Shown piece after piece: positions 42,801-51,089 of a stretch of DNA of 64,000 nucleotides. The stretch is from Pseudo-nitzschia pungens (Eukaryota > Bacillariophyta > Bacillariophyceae > Bacillariales > Bacillariaceae). The number at the start of each line of letters is the position of its first letter. Within the stretch, counting starts at the first letter, position 1. A model generated the notes under the pieces. The model saw only the letters and a program-made list of their open reading frames with translations. It was not told the DNA's origin and made no database searches. The DNA is taken from contig CM074761.1 in assembly GCA_037355855.1 (NCBI GenBank), positions 3,367,346-3,431,345 of the forward strand. Reading direction: 5' to 3'. A program made the translations under genes and the position numbers.

Positions 42801-43889
42801 GAAGAAAGCAAGTGCATCAAAATCACTGACGACGGTGACATTTCTCCTTTGAATCTTGGTATGATTGCTGCATACTATTATATCCAGTACAAGACAATCG
42901 ACATTATTGCTTCATCTGTGACGGCGAAGACAAAAATTCGTGGCGTGCTAGAGATTTTATCTGCCGCATGGGAATTTGCAGATCTTCCACTTCGTTATAG
43001 GGAAGAAAAAACAATCAAGATGTTAGCTCGCACTCAGCCGCATGCACCGCCTGATGTACCCTACGATGCGCACATGAAAACACTTGTCCTCTTGCAGTGT
43101 CACTTTAGCAGGAAACCAATACCGGCGGATCTCCGTATTGATCAAAAGAAAATTTTGACCGAAGCTCCTAAATTGGTTCAGGCAATTGTTGATGTCATAA
43201 GCAGCAACGGATGGCTCAAGCCGGCACTCGCTGCGATGGAACTTAGTCAAATGATCATCCAAGGTCTCTGGAGCAAAGACAATGTGTTGAAACAGATCCC
43301 ATATTTCACCGACGAAATTATCGAACGCTGTGTAAAATACGAGGGGGAAGAGCCGATAGAGTCTGTACTTGATATTTTAACGTTGGAAGACGATGTAAGA
43401 AACGACTTGCTACGTCTCCCGGACGAGAAGATGGCCGACGTGGCAGTATTCTGTAATAACTATCCCAACATTGAGGTGTCGTATGAAGTACAAGATGCAG
43501 ACGATATAACTACTGGAGAACCCGTGCAGGTTGTTGTCCAATTGGAACGTGACATTGATGAAGAAGAAATGACAGAGGAGGAGATTGCAGATCTCGGAAC
43601 TGTTTCGGCACCACTCTACCCAAATGAGAAAAAAGAAGGATGGTGGATCGTTGTTGGAGATCTATCTTCCAACACTCTCCACGCATTGAAACGGGTAAAC
43701 TTGGTGCGAAAACAAAAGGTTGTGCTCGAGTTCTTGGCACCAGATGAAGCAGGAGACTATAACCTTACTCTTTTTTGCATGAGCGATAGCTACTTGGGAT
43801 GTGATCAAGAATACGACGTCAATGTAAGCATAGCGCAGGGTGACGATTCTGACGATGACTCTGACGATGACTCAGAAAATGAAGATTAA
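36804..43889 (+). CDS. BRR2: BRR2/SNRNP200 spliceosomal helicase
   Basis: U5 snRNP Ski2-like helicase that unwinds U4/U6 during spliceosome activation. Exons are 36804-37202 and 37443-43889 (intron GTGAGT...CAG), giving 2281 aa. The N-terminus has a Gln-rich stretch and the family TQSARAAYESIL / ALLGNQASSVLRDAAEEV segments. A very acidic region follows (about 225-340). Cassette 1 has Walker A APTGAGKT (about 615), DEIH (about 733), GLSATLPN, HHAGMHKDDRE and LGRAGRPQYD, then a Sec63 unit. Cassette 2 has SPSGSGKT (about 1473), DELH (about 1575) and GLSASLSN. Its motif VI region is degenerate (MMGRHASG), as expected for the inactive C-terminal cassette of BRR2. It ends in a DSDDDSDDDSENED acidic tail. 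The 240-bp intron has no stop in frame and could be mistaken for coding. Confidence 0.96.
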   Translation: MADQNANLKGYSYQEMSSKVEQADRSLLGSRAHEPTGEVESLRGRTDVGRMGDRLGQKHARPSELLRDQQQKKKARKQKQLQQLQQQQQQPESHQRRRVDNIAAPGQSILELDNLTGYRPTTQSARAAYESILVSSKVAIPARLCSMSLSSLAIRSALFLERDRVSGLHFSHSALFCFFLFSFRSFFLIWRPRFLRLLVGELRRNATQRNTTQTTIASKALLGNQASSVLRDAAEEVIQILKDGGLRDPERHEQISRLLTGKAANTGGGVSSEKYADFVRLGKGLDDYDDRGGGEGGNADRGGGNYGDDDDDKGDRVDDEMGVAVVFDDSDEEDDDPNRPEGASDIEDGVVVDASSSESEDEDDENDGESNGETTGGRSSSKRGDGSETDGNGDNDKDGDEEKLVQGGEIGSKKKRRGQERILSVHEIDAHFLQRQLSRHMDDAAESARLAKEVLGVLNIRDNTDVRECENKLLMLLQFDMFDTIKLLLRNRVKVWACVSMKSAQTEEERNAVETTLMEEPTGQGKAVWDEMHSKSRAEDWSKERMRGLTSALKGGEQSADSKDVSKALDSINAKREETKSSADMMDIDGGNKIKKEEAVELDLDQLVFREGSHTMSNKKCDLPDASWRAMRKGYEEVHVPAVKAVIPKGEKLITISELPEWTHSAFPGMEKLNRIQSKMYDVALKSSENILLCAPTGAGKTNVACLTMLNILGQYRKPKADDDEEGDSFDLSSFKIVYVAPMKALVQEVVTNFSERLSSYGVVVRELSGDSSLTRQQIAETQVLVTTPEKWDIVTRQGEGRAYTQLIKLVIIDEIHLLHDDRGPVLESIVSRVVRQVETTAEPIRLVGLSATLPNYADVATFLRVRPEKGLFFFDHSYRPVPLQMQYIGITERNAFKRFQLQNEICYEKAMVQRENGNQILIFVHSRAETAKTAKALRDIALERDELSYFVRDNSGTSEILREESAEAKNSDLKDVLRYGFAIHHAGMHKDDREAVEALFGSRHIAVLCTTATLAWGVNLPAHAVIIKGTQIYDPAKGRWAELSPLDVLQMLGRAGRPQYDTEGEGIILTQHSELQYYLSLTNLQLPVESQLIKTLADHLNAEVVLGTVQNLEEAAEWLSYTFLYIRMLRNPTLYGITNGMAEMKDDPTLKQRRLDLAHTAATILEKNQLVRYDRRSGSIQATPLGRVASQFYISHTSMAVYSRHMRPNMTDIELLRLFSLSGEFAHVTVREEEKMELVKLAGRVPIPVKESPSEPSAKINILLQAYVSRLKLDGFALVADMAFIQQSAARIMRCLFEIALRRNWASLAKLALSFSNMVSHRIWRSQTPLRQFRNVPDVVARKIERKSDIEWSRYSDLTSSDLGELVGVPKMGRILHKLVHQFPRIDISAAQIQPITRSLLRVELTFTPGFKFDVNVHGYVQLFHVVVEDVNCENILHHEYFSLKSSSSEDDHTLVFSVPILEPLSPAYFVRVISDSWLHSESVLPISFDKMILPAKFPAPTELLDLQPLLPSAIGEVALSKFFQYNEFNPIQTQTFHELFKTDRNCLVCSPSGSGKTACAEFAIMRLLTTTSEGKCVYVAPTDDIADPIYRNWKKRFGALIGSSMVVRLTGEVIPDLKLLNSGRIVVSTINIWDALTRRWRQRKAIKTVSLVIFDELHFLGGNVGPTLEVVISRMRYISSQRKEDAQGMRIIGLSASLSNAQDVGEWIGVPRKSLFNFSPKVRPSPLEIYFQSFDQSNFSARLMAMAKPVYNSIIKHRDGKSAIVYVSSRRQAQLTAIDLMTYNESRDGPPLFDTEAHNEIKAITSTIKEPTLQQVLEAGIGFVHGGMATSDWESAVNLFNRGKIKVLVCPAELCWQLSSIAHLVVIMGTETYDGRERRHIDYKIGDMLHMMGRHASGSIGKCVIMCHQPKKETLKKLLYEPLPIESHLDSYLHDHIISECVTKTIETMQDAVDYLTWTFLYRRLPKNPTYYGLQGTSNVHISEFLSEMVETVMGDLEESKCIKITDDGDISPLNLGMIAAYYYIQYKTIDIIASSVTAKTKIRGVLEILSAAWEFADLPLRYREEKTIKMLARTQPHAPPDVPYDAHMKTLVLLQCHFSRKPIPADLRIDQKKILTEAPKLVQAIVDVISSNGWLKPALAAMELSQMIIQGLWSKDNVLKQIPYFTDEIIERCVKYEGEEPIESVLDILTLEDDVRNDLLRLPDEKMADVAVFCNNYPNIEVSYEVQDADDITTGEPVQVVVQLERDIDEEEMTEEEIADLGTVSAPLYPNEKKEGWWIVVGDLSSNTLHALKRVNLVRKQKVVLEFLAPDEAGDYNLTLFCMSDSYLGCDQEYDVNVSIAQGDDSDDDSDDDSENED

Positions 43890-44041
43890 AGCAATAGACT
43901 ATTATTTTTTATGATTCATTCTTCTCAACAATATTGGAAATAGAATAGATCTATACGTATTGCGTAAGCATGGACTAGAAATGAAGTGAAGGATATCATT
44001 CTTGGAACGGTTGTAGAAGCCAGAGAACAATCTCGTGAGGC

Positions 44042-45562
44042 TCACGGATATCTTTGGAAATTCGTGGGATTCTCAGGAAAATAGACACTTCGATTCGGCT
44101 GGTGGCCCCCGATGTATTGGTCACTCCCCGGTTCCGTTTTCGGCATTGGCAACGATGGAGGCATCTTTGGAACAACTGGAAGGGGGTCGGTGTCGTGATC
44201 CATGCTGTGTTGCAAAGAGATTTCTGGCCACGAGGACTGGTGGTAAGCTTCGGAAAAGTAATCGTGACCCAGTGGTTGACTTCGGTGGTACTGATTGGGC
44301 ATTTGAGAACGAAAAGTCGATCGTTTTGAGGGTTCCTCTTCCAACAGAGGATCGCAATTGAAGTGTTCGAAGTGAGCCCCGATAGTTGGAGTACTATCGC
44401 GGTATCGGTCGAAAGCAGACGCATATTGTTGTGACTTGCTGTGTCATCGACTTCTGTTGTTGCTGATGATGCTGGTTTTGACGGAAGATCTGGGCCGTGG
44501 TTTCGTGAGATGTCCTTGTTGCTGCATCCAATTGTGCTTGTTCTTCGCGCCATTTTTTCATCACTTCCTTGTACTTCTTACGTTCAACCAATTCTGCTTC
44601 GACGTACGGAGCTTTTTCGGCATCAGAAGCATTGCGCCATATCTCACCAAGAAGACGTGAAACATCGGTATTGCTCACGTCGGGGTTTTGCTCTTTCACA
44701 GTTTTCCTGCGGGTTTTAGAAAATTTCAGAAATGCCGACATGGGTCGCTTTGGAGCTTCCGGATGTTTCTTAGCTCGGCGCTTTGGTACATTCCAGGGTC
44801 CTGTATATTCCGCTTTCTCTTGAACGAATCGAACCTTATCGTTGCGAGCCTCCTCGTCCCAGTATGCCTTTTCCTTCTCAGATAGATTCTTCCAAGCACT
44901 CGCAAAAACCTTGAGCAGATCATCATTGTCTTTTGTAATCCCTTCCTTCGCCATTATTTCTTTCTTCTTGTTATCTTTGAAACACATAAATGCTGAACGA
45001 GGAGGCTTTGGTTGTTCTTGCAAAGGCTGAGAAGTCGATGTCAATGCCGGTGCCGGTGCCGATGTCAACGGGGCTTGCGTCGTCTCTTCTTTAACTGGAG
45101 AAGACTTCTTAGGACGAGCATGGTGCTGGTGGTATGCTTGATGATGAGGTTGATGCTGGTAGTAATGATGCTGGCCATGGTGATAGTACGGATAAGGATA
45201 AGTGTGATGGTGCTGATGTTGATGTTGATGGGGGTGCGGATGGTGATGATGGCGATGCTTCGGCGATGAGTGCAAAACAATCTGATGATGATGGGTTGAA
45301 TAGTCAGTGCTTGATTTGATCTTGCGTGTTATATCACGGTGGTTGTTCGCTTTCTTGGCAACATTTTCAGACGAGCGCAATACCTAAGTTCGATGAACAA
45401 AGTATCCTATGTGAGATGGCATGATGACGTCTTTCAGGAAGAAAAGTAGGGATAAAAATTGTTTATCGATCCTCTGGGATCATTAACTTAAACATCTTCT
45501 ATAGGAGTTGGCAACTGCATTTACTCCGGTGTCGGACTCACCTGCTTCTTAGTTGGTGACAT
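44042..45562 (-). CDS. His-rich protein with two HMG boxes; one frameshift
   Basis: Predicted nuclear DNA-binding protein, about 453 aa if one base is skipped. Exon 1 (45562-45542) encodes only MSPTKKQ. A 158-bp intron (GTGAGT...TAG) leads to exon 2 (45383-44042). Residues 27-90 are about half His with Gln, Pro and Tyr (PHPHQHQHQHHHTYPYPYYH). HMG box 1 runs about 130-195 (PPRSAFMCFKDNKKKEI) and box 2 about 213-280 (APKRPMSAFLKFSKTRRK ... GEIWRNASDAEKAPY). After a Gln-rich run the exon frame meets a stop. Skipping one A in CAAGTC near 44425-44435 resumes QQYASAFDRYRDSTPTIGAH and reads to the stop at 44042. That tail looks coding and has no competing explanation by splicing. The box pair suggests an architectural or TF role. 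Confidence 0.82.
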
Positions 45563-46269
45563 GATCTCTTGGCACTCGTTTGGTTGTGTCCTTTCAATGT
45601 AAATACAAAAAGTGGGAGATGCAACGATATTCAATGCAATGTATACAAAGAGATTTACAAAATAAGAGTCTCTGCTCTCTGTTTATTTTATGAATCATTC
45701 AAACACGTCGATGAGACTGCTGAAATAAGCAGCTCACGAGTGCCAAGAGACAATTTTGTTTCGTTCAAATCGAAAATTGTTTGATCAATTGATAAAGAGA
45801 CAAGAAACTTTGCGTTCCCGTTTATCTATTTCAAATTTCATACGTTTGAACATACTCAAATCGAAAGAGCATCAACGAATGCGGGACTCTCTCTTCGAAT
45901 GAAATGCTTTTCCGAACTGCTCAATCCCACGGCAAAATGTTTTGTAAAAATTTCAAATGTGACTCTCCTCAACCTGATCATGTTGAACGGAGTGTGTCGA
46001 TACACTATCATTGTGTTCTCGCCCGGCTCACGCAAAACATACTTTTGTTTTTAGCGGTCGATGACTGTCCGATATCCGCGACTCAACAACACTGGCGAAT
46101 CAATCATCACTGACGAAAACCTCAACCCGACGAAGCTGAAAGCATTGGTCAAAATTGAAAATGCAACATGCGGCCATGGACCATGGCTAATGGGAACGTG
46201 AGGCTTTCTTCTGTTCAGCAACGTCTTTTTTTCGAGAGCCAGATCGATCGATCTCGATGTCCGTATCCG
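45563..46269. promoter_or_regulatory. divergent spacer HMG protein / PCH2
   Basis: No separate gene is recognised. Unlike most upstream regions in this window it lacks TAAGGTT/AACCTTA words. The PCH2 frame is open from an upstream ATG at 46168, so the right end may be coding. Confidence 0.45.
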
Positions 46270-47687
46270 ATGATGCAGGACCAATCAACAACTTCGAAGT
46301 CCCCCACCATCAAAGCATTCCGCTCTTCATCATGTCGAGGTGGTGGTGAGATCTTCCGTTTCATCGAATGCGCGATCGGATTTGAAGAATCGGATAGAAC
46401 AATGGATCAAGTCTCTGAAGGAAGGGATCGCCGTTGGGAAGAATGGAGAAATCGACCTTTCCCTCCTACCAATTGAATTCATACCACAATCGACTAGCAT
46501 CGTGAAGATGCGGGTCGTCAACGACGATGAGGAAATGGAACGGACTTCACCAATGTCGTTTTCTCCGGAACATCCCTTTCTCGTACACACGTTTGAGTTG
46601 AGCCAGGAAGATATCTGCACGGAAGAGATTGAGCCCTCGGGTGGGAACGATGAATGGACGGCTGGCTGCGATAGTCTGACTCTGCCCCATGCGACATTGG
46701 ATGGATTGTGGGAAAATTTGATTTTCGACTCGAACGTCAAGTCCCACTTGTTGGAATACGCACAATCTGCAATGCTGTTTAGTGATAGGAAGGTATCCGA
46801 GCACATCGTTCATTGGAACCGCATATTGCTTTTGCATGGGTACGTTTGATTGCTGCTAGAAGACTTTGCCACCAAATTTGGTTCTCTTCTTCTGATATTG
46901 TTTCTTCTCTAGACTTCCTGGCACGGGCAAAACCAGCTTGTGTCGAGCACTTGCTCACAAATTGGCCATCCGAATGTCGGATCGATTCCCCCGCGCGACT
47001 TTGTTGGAGATTCATTCCCATTCTCTGTTCAGCAAATGGTTTTCTACGAGTGGGAAACTGGTATCTACTCTCTTTTCTATGGTCAGAGACATGGTCGAAG
47101 ACGACCCCTATTCCTTGGTATGCGTATTGATCGACGAGGTGGAAAGTTTGGCATCGTCCCGCAGCAATGCCGGGAGTGGTGATCCGTCCGATGCGATGCG
47201 GGCCGTGAATTCGTTGCTCACGTCGTTGGATCGACTGCGATCATTCCCCAACGTTTTGGTCTTGGCAACAACGAACATCACGGGTCGAATCGACGATGCG
47301 TTCGTAGACCGTGTCGATCTGAAACTCCATATTAAATTGCCCATTCTGCGAGCGCGATACGAAATCCTCCGAACCTGTTTGGAAGAATTGATGCGCGTGG
47401 GCATCGTGGGGGAAGTAGAACTTGATGACTTTTCGTCTCTGTCGGGAAAGGAAAAGGAAGCGGAATGGGATACCGACGGGAACGTCGACGCTAGTAGACT
47501 GTTGCTGGGTTGTGCCCAGCGAGGGGAAGGATTGAGCGGTAGGAGCCTTCGTCGATTACCGCTTCAAGCGCACGCGCAATTTTTGTCCGCGAGTAATGTT
47601 GGTGGTGAACTCGGGTCGGCTGTGACGTTTGTGAAGGCGTTGCTCCTGGCCATCGATTCGGAGCAAAAAGCCCGCTTGGAACTCTGA
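46270..47687 (+). CDS. PCH2: PCH2/TRIP13 AAA+ ATPase; probable frameshift near start
   Basis: AAA+ remodeller of HORMA-domain proteins (Mad2, Hop1/HORMAD), acting in the spindle checkpoint and meiotic recombination control. Exons are 46270-46839 and 46913-47687 (intron GTACGT...TAG), about 447 aa. The N-terminus has the conserved HHVEV element, then FELSQED, GLWENLIFDSNVKSHLLEY and LLFSDRKVSEHIVHWNR-type family blocks. Walker A is GLPGTGKTSLC, spliced in the first Gly codon. It continues with EIHSHSLFSKWFSTSGK, Walker B VCVLIDEVESL, sensor 1 ATTNIT and sensor 2 GEGLSGRSLRRLP. The only ATGs near the start (46168, 46183, 46270) are in a frame that must shift +1 to reach HHVEV. The C5 run at 46301-46305 is the likely surplus-base site (KSPPSKHSALHHVEV). 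An unseen 5' exon is the alternative. Confidence 0.88.
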
Positions 47688-47961
47688 TCGGAGAGGAATT
47701 TTGTAAAAGCGGTAACAACCCAACCATCTCCTTCTGTGAAGGTCGGCCGCACTGCAACACAGAACGAGGTGCGGGCCGGGGTCGTCTTGTCAATGGCGCG
47801 AATATTGTAACGAACAACTCAACAGTAGTGCCAGTACTAAGAAATGCAATTGAACCCACTACCGAAGTCATTATTTAGTCTGTTGCTGCAAAAGGTGTAT
47901 AACTATGATTCAAAATGTTCATTATTGTGCTGTGCTCTGTTACAAACTCTAGGCACTATAG
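47688..47961. other. tail-to-tail spacer
   Basis: It separates convergent PCH2 and the two-RRM gene. No gene is seen. Confidence 0.5.
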
Positions 47962-49137
47962 TCAATGCCTCGCACGTTTCGTAGGTGGTTCGTCAAGATG
48001 CTGTTGCTGTTGCTGTTGCTGCGATTCGATCCCTCCCGGTTCCTCTTCCAGCATGGAAAACGAAAAGCCCGCTCGCTCCGGAATCGGGATCCCTCCAATG
48101 TCTTCCCAGCCCTTGACCCCCCAGCCGGCTTGCCCAAAGGCAAAGGTCCCGTATCCCGCCTTCCAACCCGATCGTCCGTAGGCCACCGCGAATCCGGCGT
48201 ATTTTCCGTGGCTCGTTCCCGACATTCCCGCTCTCAGACCGACGTGTTTTGGCCCCGCGGCCGACGGCATCCGCCGTTGTTCCGCCTTGGGCGTGGCGAG
48301 CTTGACCTCGACGTGACGGCCCTGTATGTTGAGGGGTTGCCGCTCGATCGCCTTCTGGGCCCCGTTGCTTCCGTTTTCAAAGGTGACAAACCCAAAACAC
48401 CGCGATCGATTCGTGACCTGATCCACCATCACAATGGCGTCGACCACCGGTCCGAATTCTTCGAATATTTCCTTGAGTCCATCCTTGTCGATGTTGGGTG
48501 GAATTCCTCCGACAAAGACTTTGTTGTGGAGTTGTTCCGGCGTCAATTCTTGTTGCTGGTTATTATGATGCTGGGGATTACCACCGTGTTTGTTGCCTCC
48601 GTGATCGTTGGAAGAATTTCCGGAACCGGACTGGTGCTGGTTGCCATCCCCGACGTGAATGGAAGGAGGCGCCTGGCCCCTGGCCTGCGCCCGTTTGACA
48701 TCGACGATCTTGTGGTTGATTTCGTGCTTGCCCTCGCTCATGACGAGATCGATGGTCGAAGGATCCTGAAAGACGACAAAGGCGAATCCTCTCGGGTCTC
48801 CAGTGTTTCGATCCCTCATCACATCCACCGACGCTACGGGTCCGAACTGCTCAAAGTGAAATCGTAGGGATTCCTCGGTGGTTTGCCAGGACAGACCGCC
48901 CACGAAAATCTTCGCGTGATCATTGTTGTAACTCTTGTTGTGAAAGTTGTTGCGTTGGCGGTGGGTGTTTCCGGTATTATTGTTTCGATACTGTTGTTGT
49001 GGTTGTTGCTGTTGCTGCTGCTGCTGCTGCTGCTGGTAATGCAAATTCCCACCGGACGCACCGTCCTTGCCGCCGATGATTCCCGCTGACAACGAGGTGT
49101 TGACTCCTCCCCCGGGTGGTCCGTAATAATCCGACAT
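47962..49137 (-). CDS. two-RRM hnRNP (Musashi/DAZAP/hnRNP A-B type)
   Basis: RNA-binding protein of 391 aa, single exon, started at the Met that gives MSDYYGPPGGG. An upstream in-frame ORF extension lacks family character. A polyglutamine tract (about 35-49, CAG/CAA) precedes RRM1 (about 75-150; KIFVGGLSWQTTEESL, RGFAFVVF). A His/Asn/Gly linker follows, then RRM2 (about 212-290; KVFVGGIPPNIDKDGL, RCFGFVTF). The C-terminal region is Gly/aromatic-rich (YGRSGWKAGYGTFAFGQAGW) and contains a second Gln run and a basic PPTKRARH end that may serve as a nuclear signal. The organisation is that of hnRNP A/B and Musashi proteins, which act in splicing, localisation or translation. Orthology within that group is not resolvable here. 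Confidence 0.9.
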   Translation of the reverse strand: MSDYYGPPGGGVNTSLSAGIIGGKDGASGGNLHYQQQQQQQQQQQPQQQYRNNNTGNTHRQRNNFHNKSYNNDHAKIFVGGLSWQTTEESLRFHFEQFGPVASVDVMRDRNTGDPRGFAFVVFQDPSTIDLVMSEGKHEINHKIVDVKRAQARGQAPPSIHVGDGNQHQSGSGNSSNDHGGNKHGGNPQHHNNQQQELTPEQLHNKVFVGGIPPNIDKDGLKEIFEEFGPVVDAIVMVDQVTNRSRCFGFVTFENGSNGAQKAIERQPLNIQGRHVEVKLATPKAEQRRMPSAAGPKHVGLRAGMSGTSHGKYAGFAVAYGRSGWKAGYGTFAFGQAGWGVKGWEDIGGIPIPERAGFSFSMLEEEPGGIESQQQQQQQHLDEPPTKRARH

Positions 49138-49793
49138 TTTCGAATTGAAAAGACCGACACAGTGTTTGATACACTCCAACAGGATTCACCGTGCACCGTG
49201 CGCCGTGAAACGTGCTGATTGTTGACTTGATTGATGCCGGGAGTGTAGAAGGCTTCAATGTATTTTACAACATGATCATAATATTATCAAACATGAGACA
49301 CCATTTTGCAATTCTGAGAGTCTGAGAGGAGACGAAGTTGTGCATGTTCCACTATTTTGACGTTTACTACGGTACAGTAAAATTACTACCGGTACAGTAA
49401 AATCTTACTGGTAAACCTTACGCGCAGTGAGAGTTTTTCAGTCACTACTTACTAGGGACTGTATTCTTCCAAGAAAAGTGTCTGTAGGTCAACCGTGAAT
49501 CATCTTTCACTGGCAGGTAAGTCTACGCAAATTTTGATTTGATCGAATGATGCAGAAACAAAAACGAAGATGTCTTGTTTTTGTACCGTAAGGCCTTAGT
49601 TCCTGTTGTTGTTGTTGTTGTTGTTGTTGGAGATTGTCTGGGGTCTGAGCTTTCGGATTCATTCCCCTTTTCACTTGTTTAGGCTTAGGTTGCTTATGGG
49701 AAGCATCACGAGCGCCATACCAACAACCAATCCCAATCGAACGACAACCGAGACTTCTGGTCGAACTCGTTTTAGAACTTCAACGCCACCACG
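49138..49793. promoter_or_regulatory. divergent spacer hnRNP / mitochondrial uS9
   Basis: No gene is recognised. It contains GTAAACCTTAC at 49411-49421 near CTTACTGG and TACCGGTACAG words, and a (GTT)n tract at about 49604-49629. Confidence 0.5.
49604..49629 (+). repeat. (GTT)n microsatellite upstream of uS9m
   Basis: About eight to nine GTT triplets, 165 bp upstream of the uS9m start codon. Confidence 0.9.
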
Positions 49794-50681
49794 ATGAATC
49801 GGCAAGTGTTTTTGGTAGCCGCGAAGCTGTTGGGACGGGGGCAACTTGCGACGCAGAGCACGCGTTCCGTTGCCGTGTTGTCATCACCATCGTTCTCCTC
49901 GGCATTGCCATCATCCGATGCCAATACCGATAATCTTGCTCGCAGCTTCTCGAGCATGTCGTTGAGACGTCCGCCTTCGAAACACAAACAAGAAAGAGGC
50001 AACGGTGAACAAAAACAAAAGTGGAGGTCTCATGCCGTCTCTTTGGAGTACGGTGATTATCGCGACGACTTTGATGACGACGACGATTATTACGGGAACT
50101 CAAACATGGCTGTAGCTGATAGCGATGCCTCCGATTACGCGTCCTCCAATTCCGGTTCGTCGCCGTCCTGGCACGAAGAAGAATCCGAACTGGCCGAACA
50201 AGTCCAGGAAATACAACGGCAGGAAGACGAGCGACGAAAACGATGGCTCGAAAACGCAAAACCACCGGTCCGGCGCCCCATCATTGACGAACGGGGCCGA
50301 GCGTATGGACGTGGTGGACGAAAGACGGCATCGGCAAGGGTTTGGATCCAACCGGGATTCGGCAACGTCGTGATCAACAAGAAGGACTTCGTCGATTATT
50401 TTGATCGAACCACGGACAGAGAATTGATCCTGGAACCTCTTGCAGCGACGGAGACTCTTGGTCGCTTCGACATTACTGCCACGGTAGAAGGTGGTGGATT
50501 GAGAGGTCAAGCGGGAGCCATTAGACACGGATTGGCGAGAGCTTTGAATCATTACAATCCAGACACATACCGTCCACCACTCAAGCGTTTGGGATATTTG
50601 ACCCGAGATCCTCGCAAGGTGGAAAGAAAGAAAGTTGGACATCTCAAGGCCCGAAAGAAACCGCAATGGGTCAAGCGTTAG
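49794..50681 (+). CDS. MRPS9: mitochondrial ribosomal protein uS9 (MRPS9)
   Basis: Small-subunit mitochondrial ribosomal protein. The single exon encodes 295 aa. The first ~55 residues are basic, hydroxylated and low in acids, a mitochondrial presequence. An acidic, low-conservation extension follows (about 80-160). The conserved uS9 domain begins at about 165: GRGGRKTASARVWIQPGFGN, VINKKDFVDYF, LGRFDITATVEGGG, GQAGAIRHGLARAL. The C-terminal tail ARKKPQWVKR ends in the Lys/Arg motif that reaches the P-site tRNA in all uS9 proteins. It is longer than bacterial S9 because of the presequence and acidic insert. There are no frame breaks. Confidence 0.95.
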   Translation: MNRQVFLVAAKLLGRGQLATQSTRSVAVLSSPSFSSALPSSDANTDNLARSFSSMSLRRPPSKHKQERGNGEQKQKWRSHAVSLEYGDYRDDFDDDDDYYGNSNMAVADSDASDYASSNSGSSPSWHEEESELAEQVQEIQRQEDERRKRWLENAKPPVRRPIIDERGRAYGRGGRKTASARVWIQPGFGNVVINKKDFVDYFDRTTDRELILEPLAATETLGRFDITATVEGGGLRGQAGAIRHGLARALNHYNPDTYRPPLKRLGYLTRDPRKVERKKVGHLKARKKPQWVKR

Positions 50682-51089
50682 CTTAATTGCTGGCAGAGGA
50701 CTATATCATTCAAGTAAATTAATTTTACTGCTTCTCTACTTTTCTCATATGCTTCTTTCTTAGCTCAAACTACGAACAAACCCATACTACGGATCGGGAA
50801 CAAGTTTCGGGAGGGCAAAACCGTATCAACTGAGTTATGAACCGTACCTCTCAACTTGTGGTCTTACGAGATCAGATGGAAATGATATTTGTATGGTGTG
50901 TTCGATGTGCCAAACTCGATACAAATCTACTTTCTACTTCAATTATCATGTCACTAGTGTATTATACTTCCGTTTGAAATGATGTTTTGATGTTTTACTC
51001 GTTCCATGGCAACAGAAACGCAAAAACTATTTTCTCCATGTCGAGCGATTCCAATTGTCTTGATTCTTTCCCATTTTCATAAACTGCTC
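50682..51089. other. tail-to-tail spacer
   Basis: It holds the 3' UTRs of convergent uS9m and topoisomerase II. No gene and no TAAGGTT-type words are seen. Confidence 0.5.
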
